NCBI GenBank assembly: GCA_033002965.1
Contig: JAURVB010014872.1
Coordinates: forward strand, 85,128-149,127
Direction of reading: 5' to 3'
Length of the DNA: 64,000 bases
Source: Piper betle
Lineage: Eukaryota > Streptophyta > Magnoliopsida > Piperales > Piperaceae
In this document: positions 47,080-60,524 of the stretch, piece after piece
How the letters are laid out: each line of letters starts with the position of its first letter
How positions within the stretch are numbered: the stretch's first letter is position 1
Made by a program: the position numbers and the translations under genes
Notes under the pieces: model-generated
Told to the model about the DNA's origin: nothing
The model's input: only the letters and a program-made list of their open reading frames with translations
Databases searched by the model: none

Positions 47080-50000
47080 ATGCAGCGGCAGCGCTCCATC
47101 CTCTCCTTCCTCTCCAAGCCCTCGCCGGACTCCCTTCCCACCTCCGCCGCCGGCGAAGTCGGCGGCGGCGGTGCCGACCCAGTGTCTGCCTCCCAGGGTT
47201 TGGTCCACCGGCGACGGCCGGTTGTCCCGATGCCGCCGAATAGGCCGGTGGTGGTGGAGGACGTAGGTGTTGATACTCCGCCGGAGAAGCCTCCGAGGCC
47301 GGTTTTCCCCCGGGGAGCTTTCGGGGCTGGCGGCAGTGGCGGCGCCGCGCAGCCGGTTTCGAGTATCTTGCAGAAGTTGAGGAGGGGGGAGACGAAGCCG
47401 AGTTTTCTATTAAAAGGTAATTCTTCTTCTTATTGTTCTTACATTTCTGTGATTTTCTGCTCTTGTCCCGTTTATGCGGGCGAATCGTATGTTTAATTGA
47501 ATGTTTCGAAATGAAGAATGCGATACGGCGACCTCTATGTCACAATTGATATCTCTACGTTTTTCTGATGTTTTCGTAGAAGTTTTTTTTGCCTATTTAA
47601 AACAGTCATTGCTAGTAATTTCCCCCCACAAAACATGAAATTGAGGTAAGGTTGTCTTCTTTGGATGTCTTGTTATGCGTGATTGTTTGGTGATCTTGAA
47701 GATCAGATGACACGTTTTGATGATTCTGTTTAGTCTAGTGATTGATGTTAATTTCTACGGGGGTGATTATCATTTATTTTTTCAAAGAATAAAATGGAAA
47801 AAAAGTGGTGTTCGTGGGGAGGTGGAATGCGATTTTAAATTGCATATTTTCTATCGAGATGCTTTGGTGGGTAATCGTGAGAACGGGGAGCTGTTTGCTT
47901 CTCGTTGACATTTTGCTTTGCTTGTGTTGCAGGAAACGAGACGAGGATCCCTTCATAAGCTGTATTTCCAAATTTGATGCTTTTTCAGATGACATACGTT
48001 TAGAAAATGTGGAACTGTCGAAGCGAATTCCAACTACTGATGTTTCTCACAAGAACAATTCAGAATCAGCTGCGTCTATAGATGACAATTTATCAGATGA
48101 CTTTCTGGGGCCAGAGACTCCTTTCTCACGTTCTTATGTTCCCAGACTGAAAAGGGTTCGGGAAGATGCAAACAACGTTGATGGTGAACGCGCTTGTTTA
48201 TTTTCTGGAGCTAGCAAAAAAGTGAAAAAATTACCTATTGTCGGGTCCTTGGAAAAGTCAAATGCAGAGATGGAGACTTGTGAAACACCTTGCAGTAAGT
48301 TTGAGTGGTTGAATCCATCTCACATAAAAGATGCTAATGGTAGGAGACCTGGAGATGCCCTTTATGACAAAAGGACTCTTTTCATACCTCCTGAAGTTTT
48401 GAAGAAAATGTCTGCATCTCAAAGGCAGTACTGGAGTGTCAAATGCAAGTATATGGATGTTGTCCTCTTTTTTAAAGTGGTAATCCTGAGAACCATCTTG
48501 CTTGATTTATTTGTGTGAATGTTGGTGAGAATTGGGATTTTATTTTAGTATTTTCATAAGTTGAAAATGGCATTTACTTATATGAATTTGTCCACTGCTA
48601 CATCAATGAACTGTTTGCTGTTTATCTGTTTATTTAATACATCTCATATTTTCATTGGCTGGAATTATGCATTTATTTTTATATATTGGCAAAAATATTT
48701 CTTTACCTTTGCCTGTACATGCAGGGGAAGTTTTATGAGCTTTATGAAATAGATGCTGAAATTGGTCACAAAGAGTTAGACTGGAAAATAACATTTAGTG
48801 GAGTTGGTAAATGCAGGCAAGTAAGTGATAGATGTATAAATCATTTGCAATCTCTATTTTGAAATGTTCTCTAATTTCTTAGAATAACTAGTATTTGAAA
48901 GTTTTTATTTCTTGTATTTTGAATGATCTCTAATTTCTTAGATTAACTGGTATTTTCAGTTGTTATTTTGAGGTTGTTTGAGTTGTCATACTTCCAAGCC
49001 TGAACATTTAAATTACACACACTTCTTTATATGCATGTTATCACATGCAAGCATATACAACTGATCCACAACAATTATATACATAATATAGAAGAAAGTT
49101 TGCCATCATAAAATGTCTAACTTCGTACAGGTAGTGTTCTAATTCATCTATATATGCACATATTCTAGGCAGAGTCATCCCCAAAATCCTTAAAAAATTG
49201 TGTCTGTCCGACCTAAATGATTTAATCTTACTGTATCATCTATTATTTGACTGTGTATTGTATTTGATTCTTCTGCTCAATATCTGAGGCTTATATACCA
49301 TCAGGTTGGAATATCTGAGGCTGGAATTGATGATGCTGTTCAAAAGCTTATTGCTCGTGGGTATGCTTATCTTTTAGACTATCTTTTTTACTTGGAAAAC
49401 CAGGAAAGTTTGGTCTTTAAACCGAGCTTTACTTCTTTAGTCAGTTCTTTCACACTATGTTTTCTAACATTTCATATCTGGTTCTGCAAAAGACAATTAA
49501 TGAAGATGCCTTTAATAAATTGTTGTCTTGGATTCGTTAGTATATATCTTGTATAATTACATTAAGTTTATTCCATGCATTATGCATACATCTATACCTT
49601 ATTTTTGCGACTTGCTGCTATGAAATTAATATAATTTTGTTTAGTAAACTTTTTGGGTTTTATGTTTGCTCAATTTTATTTGTACATGCTTTATTGATCA
49701 CATATATGTATATTTTGAAAGGTATAAAGTTGGGAGGATAGAACAAACTGAAACATCTGGCCAGGCCAAAGCGAGGGGAGCAAATTCTGTAAGTATTCCG
49801 ACAGTGATACTCAACTTAGTGGACATCTTGTTATGTTTTTTTGTGGTGGTGTGTAGGCGTGAGCATAATTTGGTGAAAAACCGAACCAAACCAAACCAAA
49901 CCTGAATTAGAAATTTGGTTCGGTTCCAAAATAGTTAAGTTTGGTTTTTGTTGGGGCCATAAAGAAACCGATATGTATATTGATATTTTGGTTCGGTTAG

Positions 50001-53000
50001 CCGAACCGAAATGACCGAATTAATCATTTTTTTAAAAAATATTCTAAAATCTATATTATATGTTAATTATCATGAAGTTATGTTTATATGATTAAATTTT
50101 ATTTATTTAATATGATATATACATTTAATTAAAATTACTTATTCAATGGTTATGTTCACTAAAATAATGATATAATTTTAATTAGATAATTAAACAAAAT
50201 TATTTTTAATAACGTATAATGTAATTCGGTTATTTGGTTACTGAACTGAATTAACCGAAATATTCCAGTTCAGTTCGGTTTGGTTTTAAGAGTAATTCGG
50301 TCGCTAGGTTGATAACCAAATAACCAAATTACATGATTAGTTATTATTATTATTTTTTTTGGTAAGATAATTGGTAGGATAGTGTGTATACAAGGAACTG
50401 ATAGGGGTGGGCGCATAAGTAAATAAAAAATAAATAGTTGGTACCTATATCTTCAATTTCTTATATGTGTCTGCTCTTAATGAAATAAAGATTTATGATC
50501 CCTATCCTTGGTTGAGGATAAACTTACATAAAGCTCTTTTTCAGAAATATAGAGTAAGCCTTCACAAGATTTATTAATTTAATCTTTTATTGACTTTCAG
50601 CATACTGATAATGATCCATTGAATTTAGATAGATTAAATGGAATCAATGGTAAGATACTAGGATATCAGGAAGCTTTTAAATATGCTTAAGTTTGCTGTG
50701 GGATGTGGTTTCTTTAAACCACTGAATGTTGGCTGTTTAAGTGAACCAACATTTATGACTATTTCTGAATCTAGAGCAGCTGTTATTTTCATATATACCA
50801 TTGGTTGCTGCATTCAAGTACATAAAGCTATGCTATTTCAGGTTATTAACAGAAAGTTGGTTCACGTAATTACCCCATCCACAATGGTTGACAATCCAGG
50901 TCCTGATGCTATTCACCTGCTTTCTTTAAAACAGGTTAGCTTGTGAACCTCTAGTTTTGTTTTTATATAGAAACTAACATCCTCTATCCTTGTGCGGTCA
51001 TCATCTTGCATCTTTTGTTGCTATTGTTATAAATCATATTGCTAATGAGGTGCAGCAACTGTACAGTAGTTGGTGTATTATGCAATTTTTTTAAAGGTAA
51101 CACTATGAAGTGGCCGTACATAAAAAATCGGGCATACACAACACATGAAACTGTGATACCGGTATCTTACTGTCATATGAGGTCCCATGTCTTGTTCAAC
51201 TTAACCTTTGACAGCCATTTTTTATATGTCACATCTTGTCTTTTGTGAGCTATTTCTTTTATTTTGCTTTATTCACATTTGATTTTTGTTACCAGCAAAG
51301 GAAGTTTCTCTTTCTTATTGTATTTCTATATGGTCAGTTTTCTCCAGGGTACTGGTATTGTCCTTTTATCAGTTTGTCTCCTAAGAGACTAGCATTATCT
51401 TTTTTGATGTTGCTCTATTTTCAGTTTTGGTACTTACCAGATCGTGATGTGGATGCCCCGTCAATTATCATTTATTATAGGTTACCAACTTCACATTGCT
51501 GGGGAACTATTGTTCAGACGAAAATAAATTATAGTTTCCAATGACCACAATCATCTTTTTCAATAGCCAGCCATTTTTTAAAAATTGAAACCTCATTTTG
51601 GAATCTGTTTTAAATGCAAGTAATTTGGTGTTATGATAAATCCAGTCTGATACAATGATTTTTGGGTATGAAAGCTTCTTTAGATTGAAGAAAATCAATT
51701 TTGGGTAAGATAACTGAACTGATTGAATAAGATTCAATTTTAGGCTGTATCAGAGAGTGGATCAAACTTGTATGGTTTTGCCTTCTTGGACTATGCAGCC
51801 TTGAAATTCTGGATTGGTTCTTTCAGTGATGATGCTTCCTGTGCAAGTTTAGCTTCTTTGTTGATGCAGGTAAGCATTTATGCGTGTTTGTAGGCAGTAA
51901 ATTGTGCGCACTCTTATTTCTATTGTCTTTGACAGGTATCCCCCAGGGAAGTTTTATATGAAAGCAAAGGTGAAAATTTTTATTTTTATTTTCAAAAAAA
52001 TTAGTTGCTATTTTCTTCATTCACCAATTATGATTGTTGTAGGACTCTCCTTGGAAGCTCAGAAAACACTTAAGAGGCATACTTCGTCAGGTATATGATC
52101 ACAAACAAGAGTTGCCTGCTGATGGTAACTGATGCAGAACGTATTCTCAACTGTCTAGCATTTAGTTTTTTTTAATAGCATAGTCTAGTGAATTGACTTC
52201 TATGAGACTTTTATTTCCCTTTAAGATATTTGTAGCTAAGGCCTCTTTATTTCCTTTCATATTTACAAAAAAAATTGCAATACCTTAATTCATGCCTTCT
52301 ATTTCTAGTTAAATTATAGAGGAAAAAATTTGTTTTCTGCCATTTCATATTTTGCAAAACGTGGCAGCCCGAAGAAATAAATTTATTGGATTATGAAGAC
52401 AAGAGTTTAAAGGAAGGTTGTTTTGGAGTTTGTGAATCTTGTCATTTCTGTGTACTTGTGCATGAGCTAACTGGTAGTAAGTGTGAAAATAAAATTTCCC
52501 ACCTTGGATTTTCCAACACGCATATCTGTCATATGTTTTTAGTACTTTTTGGCATCTCTTTTCAGCTACTGAACAAATTATGTAACAAAAAAGTCATTTT
52601 TTTCACGTTTTACAGTTTCTGCTAAAGTGCAACTGAGTTCTGTATTGCCGGGAACAGACTTTATAGAGCCTTCTGACGTTAGAGAACTAATAACGTTAAA
52701 AGGTTACTTTCAGGGATCCTCAAATCCTTGGATTTCAACACTCAATGACCAGACACATAGTGATCTTGCGATGTCTGCTCTTGGGGGATTAATCAATCAT
52801 CTGTCTAGGCTTGTGGTTAGTTTCATTATTACTGTGAATATCTGATGAAAATTACCTTTTTTCTATCAAATGCTTTAGTGGCATGCGGTTTCTCTAACTT
52901 ATATTATGATAGTTAGATGATTGTCTGCGCAATGGTGACATTTTGCCCTATCATGTGTACCAAAATTGCCTGCGGATGGATGGCCAGACTTATATAAATC

Positions 53001-56000
53001 TTGAGATTTTTAATAACAATGCTGATGGTGGTTTGACAGGTAAGCGTTTGAGTTTGTATAGTTAATGACCCTGCTTGTCCTATATTATAGACAGGTCTGA
53101 TCATTCTTCTGATAAACGGTGTCAGGTACTTTATATAAGCATTTAGATACTTGCATCACTGCATCTGGAAAGCGGCTTTTGAGGAAATGGATCTGTCATC
53201 CGCTGAAAAGTACAGAAGAAATCAACAAGAGACTTGATGTTGTAGAAACTCTAGTCAAGCAGTCTGTACAAATGTCCACTATTATGCAATACCTCCGCAG
53301 GCTCCCTGATCTTGAAAGGCTACTGGGACAAGTTAAAGCTAGTGTTGGTTCCTGTAATACTCTCTTATTGCCGCTGCTTGGGGAGAAAGTGCTGAAACAA
53401 CGAGTATGTTTATTGCTAGATATACTTCATGGTTGTTCATCACTAGATATCCTTTGCTTGCTGCACATTATGTGTTATTTAACCCTCTACTATGAGTATG
53501 TTAATTGCTAGGTAGATTTCGTGGTTCACTAGACATCCTTCATGCCCGCTGCACATGGTGTTTTTTAGCTCTTTCATACGAGCATGTTAATGATTGGATA
53601 TCTTTCGTGGTTGCTGTTCATCACTAGATATCCTTCAAGTTTGCTCTTCATCACTAAATATCCATCATGGTTTATATTCATCACTTGATATATCCTTCAT
53701 GGTTGCTGCTTTCATGTTTTTTAGCCCATAAGAATTGCTGATGTTCATCATCTTCTTCAAGGTTGCTGCTTTTATGTGTTTTATCTGTAGAAAATATTTA
53801 TGGGAATCCATCCCAACCTTATTATCAACTCAACAAGGAACAATTTACTCGCAAAGCCTGTCACAACCCAATCAGCTCATAGTTTGCCCCTAACTAATGC
53901 TAACACGCCACCCCTCAAGAACCACCCTTGATTGAAAATCACTTGTATAATTTATTAGCTCCATGAAACCAATTCCAAATTTGGGTGCTTGTCTGTACCT
54001 TCATTCAAAATTCATGACCACATTATGTGATTCTTTGGATATAAAGGAGATGATATTTTTTTCCTTTGTAGTGCTATGCTCTTGAGTGAAAATCTCTTGT
54101 AATTTTTTTTTAGGTGAAAATATTTGGCTCTCTTGTAAAAGGATTACAGAATGGAATGGAACTATTGAAGATTATACTGCGTGGACATGATTTTTCATCA
54201 TTTTCAAGAATGTTGGAGCTTTCGACCCTGAGCTTTGGTGGACTTGATGAAACTCTGACCCAAATTGAGACAGCTTTGGATGATGATTTTCCTGCATACA
54301 AGGTTCGCTAGGCACTCTACTTTTTAAGAATATCTTGAGAATTTTGCCTTTGTTGAAATCCATATCGTATAGGTGATATGCATGTTGCATTAACAAAGGA
54401 CACTTAATTTATTTAAATGGCATCAAAGTGTGATACTCCTTCCTGTCACAAGTAACTCCCGTCAATGAAATTTGAAGTGCTTGATGAAGAACTATGAGAA
54501 TTCTGCATTTCATGTTGGTATAGTCTTATATAAGACCATGATTTTTCTCTAATCATCTTGTTCTTTTATTTTATATTGCCATTGATGCTTTTTATTTGAA
54601 ATGCGGAAAGTGTTGATAAGCTCATTCTTTGGAACCAGGATCATGAAGTTAGAGAAGAAGATGCAGAAACATTAGCCATTCTTGTTGAGTTGTTTTCCAA
54701 GAAAGCTAGCCAATGGTCTCAAATTATCAATGCTCTCAGTTCCATTGACGTTTTAGTGTCATTTGCTGTGTCAGTGACTTCCTCATCGGGGTCTATGTGT
54801 AGACCTGTTATTCTGCCTTGTAATTCCAATTGCAAGCTCGCGGATAATGGAAGATTGGGATGTACACTTCAAATGAAGGGTCTCTGGCATCCATACGCTG
54901 TAGGTCAGAATGGGGGTGCAGTGGTACCGAATGACATATTTCTTGGTCAGGATGCGAAAGGGGTATGCCCTCGTGCTTTGTTGTTGACTGGTCCAAACAT
55001 GGGAGGAAAGTCAACACTTCTGCGTGCCACATGCTTGGCTGTTATACTTGCTCAGGTTTGTCTTCATTCAAAACTTGTAATACATCCTTTACCTATTTTA
55101 ATGTTGCGTTAACTGTTGGCATAAAACTAGCTAATAATCATTTATGATAGTGAGGATAAATGCGATCAGTTGGGGCTATTTATTTTGTATTGTAATACTA
55201 TGTTCCAAGTGAATCACCTTTCTTTTCAGCTTGGGTGCTATGTTCCAAGTGAATCATGTGCTTTGTCACCAGCGGACATGATATTCACGCGTCTTGGTGC
55301 TACTGATCGGATCATGAATGGAGAGAGTGAGTTCTTTTTGCCATCTTATAATAGATCTACTTTTCACATTTGAGGCCAGGTTCATTCGGAAGATGAAGGT
55401 GAAAAAATCACCAACTAAAAGGTTGAACTTCACTGTTGTGTGACAATGATTTCATCTGCCATCTTGAACCAATTCTTTTATATTCAAATAGTTTATAAGA
55501 AGCTGTATTGTCGGTAGAACAAAATATTCCAATGATTGGCAGTGTAGCTGTCTAAAATTCTGCTTTTGACTCCATTCTTTTAGTAACTTGTGGGAACCAC
55601 CCAATTTTACTTCAGCTTATCTTGCTAGTAATAACTGTTATGAAACTGAATTGAAGCAATAATCATGCCAACTTAAACAAGAGTGCTTGTCATATCCAAA
55701 ATAGATGTATCCTTGTGATCAGTGAGCTATTAGCTTTAAATGAAAAACGGATATTAACCATGTATTCTCAATAATATATTGAACTGACACTTATGAGCTA
55801 AATTTTATCCTCTAGGTACATTTTTCATTGAATGTACAGAAACTGCATCGATTTTGAAATATGCAACTCAAGACTCTTTGGTTTTGCTCGATGAGCTTGG
55901 CCGGGGAACAAGCACATTTGATGGATATGCCATTGCATATGCGGTAAATAACTGTCCAATTACTATGATGACATTTTACTTAGCGAAAACATGTTATCAG

Positions 56001-56697
56001 CATTTGGTCAAGTTCTCAATTCCCCCCCTTCCATTTGTCTTAATAGCCCTGCAGACACTGCTTGTTCTTGGAAATAGTTCACCTATTTTGCGTGGTCAAG
56101 TGTTTTTGCTCCCTTACAATTATTTAATGTCTTATTTTGCTGCGTCCTTCAGACAATGCGCAGATGCAAAATGAATAGATGTGTACTTTAAACAGTGTTG
56201 AATTCTCACAGGTTTTCAGGCATCTAATTGAAAAAGTTCATTGTCGACTGCTGTTTGCAACGCATTACCATCCATTAACGAAGGAGTTTGCTGTACATCC
56301 GAACGTCATCCTTCAACATATGGCCTGTGCTTCTCAACCAAGGCCGGGGGTTAACCCAGGTGATGAAGATCTTGTTTTTCTGTATCGCCTCGCCTTAGGA
56401 GCATGCCCGGAGAGCTATGGTCTGCAGGCTGCTCTGAGGGCAGGAATACCAAAGTCAGTGGTGGAAGCAGCATCAAGAGCTAGGGAAGCCATGAAATTTT
56501 CAATGGGCAATTCTTTCAGATCTAGTGAAGGCCGATCACAGTTTTCCACTTTACATGGGGAATGGTTAAAGACCTTATTGGCTGTTTCTAGAATAAGTGA
56601 GAACCATGCTGTGGACGAGGATGTTTCTGATACAATGCTTTGTCTTTGGCACGAAATAAATAGCTTCTTTAAAACAGAACAAAAAGGAACAGCGTAG
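47080..56697 (+). CDS. MSH7: DNA mismatch repair protein MSH7, 17 exons
   Basis: Exons: 47080-47416, 47941-48479, 48725-48820, 49305-49360, 49722-49788, 50842-50934, 51744-51869, 51936-51969, 52043-52090, 52616-52815, 52913-53039, 53126-53403, 54114-54302, 54639-55055, 55230-55326, 55816-55943, 56212-56697. All phases close, giving about 1105 aa, close to Arabidopsis MSH7. Seen: N-terminal PCNA-binding-like QRSILSFL; a TDTPPEK-type segment ([13 protein letters not shown]); mismatch-binding domain with the Phe-x-Glu motif (GKFYELYE, F295/E297); connector and lever domains; MutS ATPase with Walker [10 protein letters not shown] (about 848-856) and Walker [11 protein letters not shown] (D927). 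Family knowledge: a plant-only MSH6 relative that pairs with MSH2 (MutS-gamma) and recognises a subset of base mismatches in the nucleus. The exon 2 acceptor is less certain than the rest: the stronger TTGCAG site eight bases upstream would break the frame. Confidence 0.93.
49857..50335. repeat. AACCGAA-rich element in MSH7 intron 5
   Basis: About 480 bp in the 1,053-bp intron between exons 5 and 6. The left end starts TAGGCGTGAGCATAATTTGG and runs into AACCGAACCAAACC repeats; the right part has TTCGGTT/GGTTTGGTT repeats and the palindrome TTCGGTTAGCCGAA. This composition is typical of non-autonomous plant elements beginning TAGG(G)GTGGGCAT. The matching right end and target duplication are not clear. 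A fragment TAGGGGTGGGCGC also occurs at about 50,402. Confidence 0.45.
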
Positions 56698-59600
56698 CTT
56701 GGAAATGTCCAAGACAGAATTCTCACTTTCATCAAGATTGGATGGCAAAGTACATATTTCCTGGAGAAGGGGAAGATAACTCACCCGTTTTGTATATTAT
56801 CTTTTTGAAATGAGCAAAGCATCATTAGGAATTTATACTATTTGTTCTTATGATGATGGCTTTTCTAAATGGATGTTTGTATGGTATAATCAATAGCAAT
56901 GGAGCCAATATAATACGAATGCTTTTTGTGTTTACCTGATTGCAGCAGGTGCTTGTTGCTCTACGAGCATACTACCAATCTGTTGCTCACCATGTCGTCC
57001 ATGTTGGTTTTTGTAGCTCTGATCAAGATTCAAGGCTCTCCTGCGACATCTGATTTCAAAGGAGGATTCAAGGGACGTTTAATTTGCATGGAGAAATTTT
57101 ACAGTCCAGGTAAGTCTTAAAATTTACGATTGACAATTGCATAAAAAAAGGGTAAAAACTGTAGAACTTAGGGCGACTAGGGTTAGTGATTAGTTTTTTT
57201 AGTGTGATTCATATTTTCATAATTTTTATATAATTTATAGTCCAACCTAAAAAATATTACAAATTAGATTATACACTTTCCCCATGTAAATCTTAATCAC
57301 AAGCTCATGAGTTTAAAAAATAAAGGATAAAGAGATTCACTGTAAATTTATAACTTGAAGTCATTAGCAAGTGTAATTTTATTTATACTAGATTAACAGT
57401 GAAATATTATTTTAGTTGTCAACGTAGTTTAACCATATAAATTATATTCACAGTTTTAATAACTCCCTCTTAATGCAATGAAACATAAGGTTTAAGGGAG
57501 GCGGACTAGTTGCATTCGTAAGATGCAAAATTCCCATCCATGAAGCACGTAAATGACTTGATTATAGCCTTTCCTCGCACTTTCGGTGGAAACAAAGAAG
57601 ATGGCTTTTCTTTGCTGTCTCTTCTTCCTAACTTCTGATTAGGATTTGCCTTTTCCCAGTATCACATTTTGTTGGCAGTAAACTCTGAACACAAGTTACT
57701 ATGAGTACAATATTCTCTTGAAATGTGCATCACCATTAACAGTGAAGGGGTCATCTTTGGAAACAAACTAGCCATCTGATGTAAGTCCACCGTCCTTTTG
57801 TTTCTTTACTAAAAACTGTGCTAAAAAAAGGAGATTGAAACCTTCAATGAACATACTAGAGGACCGAGTCGGCATATGTTCTCCTCAATAGAAAATAAAG
57901 CTGGGAACTTTGTTTGTTCCGTTGGAGAAACTCAAGGAATGGTTTGATCCCATTTTCTAGTCCTCAATCCACGTCAAGAGACCCCACTTTTAACTTGAAT
58001 TCCATTCCTTTCTAAGTGATCAATCCCTTATTTTAATTCTGACTTTCTGAGACAAGCCCTTTTGTTGATAGTAATCAAAGCTCTGAAAGCATGCCAAGTT
58101 TGCTGATGAAGGGCAAAGAATTATTCTATTAGCCGACATCTCAGAGCCCATACTCCAGAAAAAGTTTTTTTTCTTTAAAAATGCACAAAGAGGTTAGGTT
58201 AATTATTTATCTTTATGAAAATATTGATTAACAAGAAGGGTATAGCAACGCCAAGTCCAGTAGTGCCGTCAATGTTTTAAGATACTTTGTCACTTGGGGA
58301 GGGGTTTCCAATCTTAATTAGTTTCAAATTAGATATGAGTTCGGATTTTTTTGATATTTAATATATTAAAAAATATTTTGATTAGATAATGGTTTTGGGT
58401 GAACCAATATGTATTTAATCTAAATAGATGATATTTTATAAAATTATATTTTAATTTTAATATATTTAAATTAATGTCTTTTTTTTATTTTTTATATTAT
58501 TTTATTTCGTTGGGTTGAATACTATGAGTTTGGCAAATTTACATAAAAAATGGATATAATAAATAAAATAGATATAATTTTTAAATTCGGGTTAAATATG
58601 GAATATTCAAATTTGGATTAGATACATGTATAACCGTATCCAATCTTTGATCCCAACCTACCCTTATACACATTTTACTAGAAATGGTTTCTGAATGTGC
58701 AATGTATCCCTTACATTTTTTATTAACACGACCTGTTTTAGAGAAGAAATTTCTAGACATGCTGCACTAGCAGCGCCCCAACATACGCTCGGGATACCTT
58801 AAGCCTATTAAGTAAGATACGTTTATAAAAATAATCCGCTTAACGAAAAAAAATATTTCACTTATTAAACTTGAAAGTGTCCCGGGTACGTCTGGAGGCG
58901 CAGCTAGTGTGGCGCGACCAAATGTTTCTCCTCTTTGAATACTTATATTTCATCTCCCGTGGTTCCTTCGTGTATAACTCAATATTAAAAAGTTGTATAC
59001 TGTATCTGCCTTGACTTCTGTAATTAACAAGCAGATCCAATTAAAATCCTCCACTTTTTTTGAAAGTCTTCACTGTGTTCTTGTTTTACAAGCAGTCTCA
59101 GTTCATTGTTAACTCATAAAACAGTGGGAAATGGGAGTTTTATTCTGACCAGAATCCTAACATTTTGCACATGTGAAGGGACTTATGACAGATGAATTAT
59201 TATGATGCAAAGTGTTCAAATGGGGGATGCATCTGCAGATGCACCCTTTGTTTACTGTCTTTTATCTGGTGCTCCCCATGGGAGGAGAAGGAAGGTACTT
59301 GAAAAGTAGTACAGCATCTGCAACCATTTTTTATGATCGAGCCTGATGAACCCTACGGTACTGTGAGTTCCACTCAATTGAGCACCGACCAAGCGATTGA
59401 AACCAATGTCTGGTACCACTAATTTGATGCTTTCGGCAGTCTCATGGCTTTTAATCTCCTTGTGCTAACTAGTCAATCACTTCTTCATTAGAAAACAACT
59501 CAATTGTCTCATCTACTACCCAACTAAATAGAGTTTACAAAACTCCAAATATTACTTACTCTTCCTTAAGAAGGAGGCTAATGGCTAACCATGTAAAAAA

Positions 59601-60155
59601 ATATTGCTGACAAATGCAATTGCTAATGATCATGGAAATCAATTCTATACAGGATAAACATTAGGCAATAAAGTGGGAAAATAAAAACCATGTTTCTTTC
59701 TTCCACCTAATTTATTCTGAAAAGGACAACAGATTAAAAGTTAATGATATTTTCTAAAGAAGCTATTAATAAAATTTTGACAACCTTTTTTTCTATCTCA
59801 GAGTTTTCTCAACTAGTTTTTCTAACATAAGAATGTCGTTTACAACTTTAACTATTTTTAAGATCCATCAAAGTTTATATTTTGCTAACTAAATATCTTT
59901 TTTAACACCAACCATTAGCTTATAATCGAAAGGTCAAAATCATACGAAAACAAGAAAAAAGACATTTTGTTATTTAATAATTAACCTCTTTCTGTTTATT
60001 TATTTATTTGTTTATTAAAGAAGAGAGAATCTTTGGAGCTTCAGGGATAACCTTTCATGTCATGTCCTCCTTCCTTCCTCCATACCCACTTTGTTCATAA
60101 ATTCCCAATCCTTTCCCTTCTCCTCCTTCCCAAAAGTCGCCGCCTTTCTCTGCCC
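56698..60155. other. MSH7 3' UTR and intergenic region
   Basis: The first 300-400 bases are the probable 3' UTR. The rest is AT-rich with no supportable gene. A short plus-strand ORF at 56,926-57,120 is followed by a GTAAGT-like site, and a downstream non-coding exon is conceivable, but nothing recognisable is encoded. Confidence 0.45.
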
Positions 60156-60524
60156 ATGGACGCCGCCCCCATGCCGTCCGACCGCAAGGGCCTTCTTCCC
60201 GCCCTTATCCGCTACAAGTTCCACCTCATCTCCGCCGCCGCCTTCCTATTCGTCGCCGGCCCCACCTACTACGCCGCCCCCAACTTCGTCTCCGTCCTCT
60301 CCTACTTCTGGCCCCTCCTCCTCTCCACCGCCCTCTTCCTCGCCGCCATCGTCTTCTTCGGCCGCGCCTCCCCGCCCGACCTCGGCCCCTGCGCCGCCGG
60401 CGGAGACATCATGGACTACGTCGCCGGCGGCGGGAAGAACGAGATGGAGCCGGTGGTCGGAGACGGCGGCGCCGGCGGATCGCCGCCGCCGCCGTCGACC
60501 CGGCAAGAGCAGCCTACGCAGTGA
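60156..60524 (+). CDS. Small plant membrane protein with two transmembrane segments
   Basis: Single exon, 122 aa from the second ATG of the open frame. This start (GCCCATGGACGCC) was chosen over 60,057 because it has a good plant context and the upstream residues look like UTR. The N-terminus is short and hydrophilic (PSDRKGLLPALIRYKFH). Two hydrophobic segments follow at about residues 24-43 and 50-68 (LISAAAFLFVAGPTYY; VLSYFWPLLLSTALFLAAIV). The tail is Gly/Pro-rich and acidic (DIMDYVAGGG). It resembles an uncharacterised plant family of two-TM proteins I know only as hypothetical; no function is claimed. Codons are strongly GC-biased, unlike the surroundings. The tail may be misframed: one base out, an acidic Ser-rich tail reads on to 60,610. 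Confidence 0.65.
   Translation: MDAAPMPSDRKGLLPALIRYKFHLISAAAFLFVAGPTYYAAPNFVSVLSYFWPLLLSTALFLAAIVFFGRASPPDLGPCAAGGDIMDYVAGGGKNEMEPVVGDGGAGGSPPPPSTRQEQPTQ

Noticed and set aside
59220..59460. Minus-strand stretch that is partly open in two frames
   Set aside because: No recognisable motif and no consistent splice signals.
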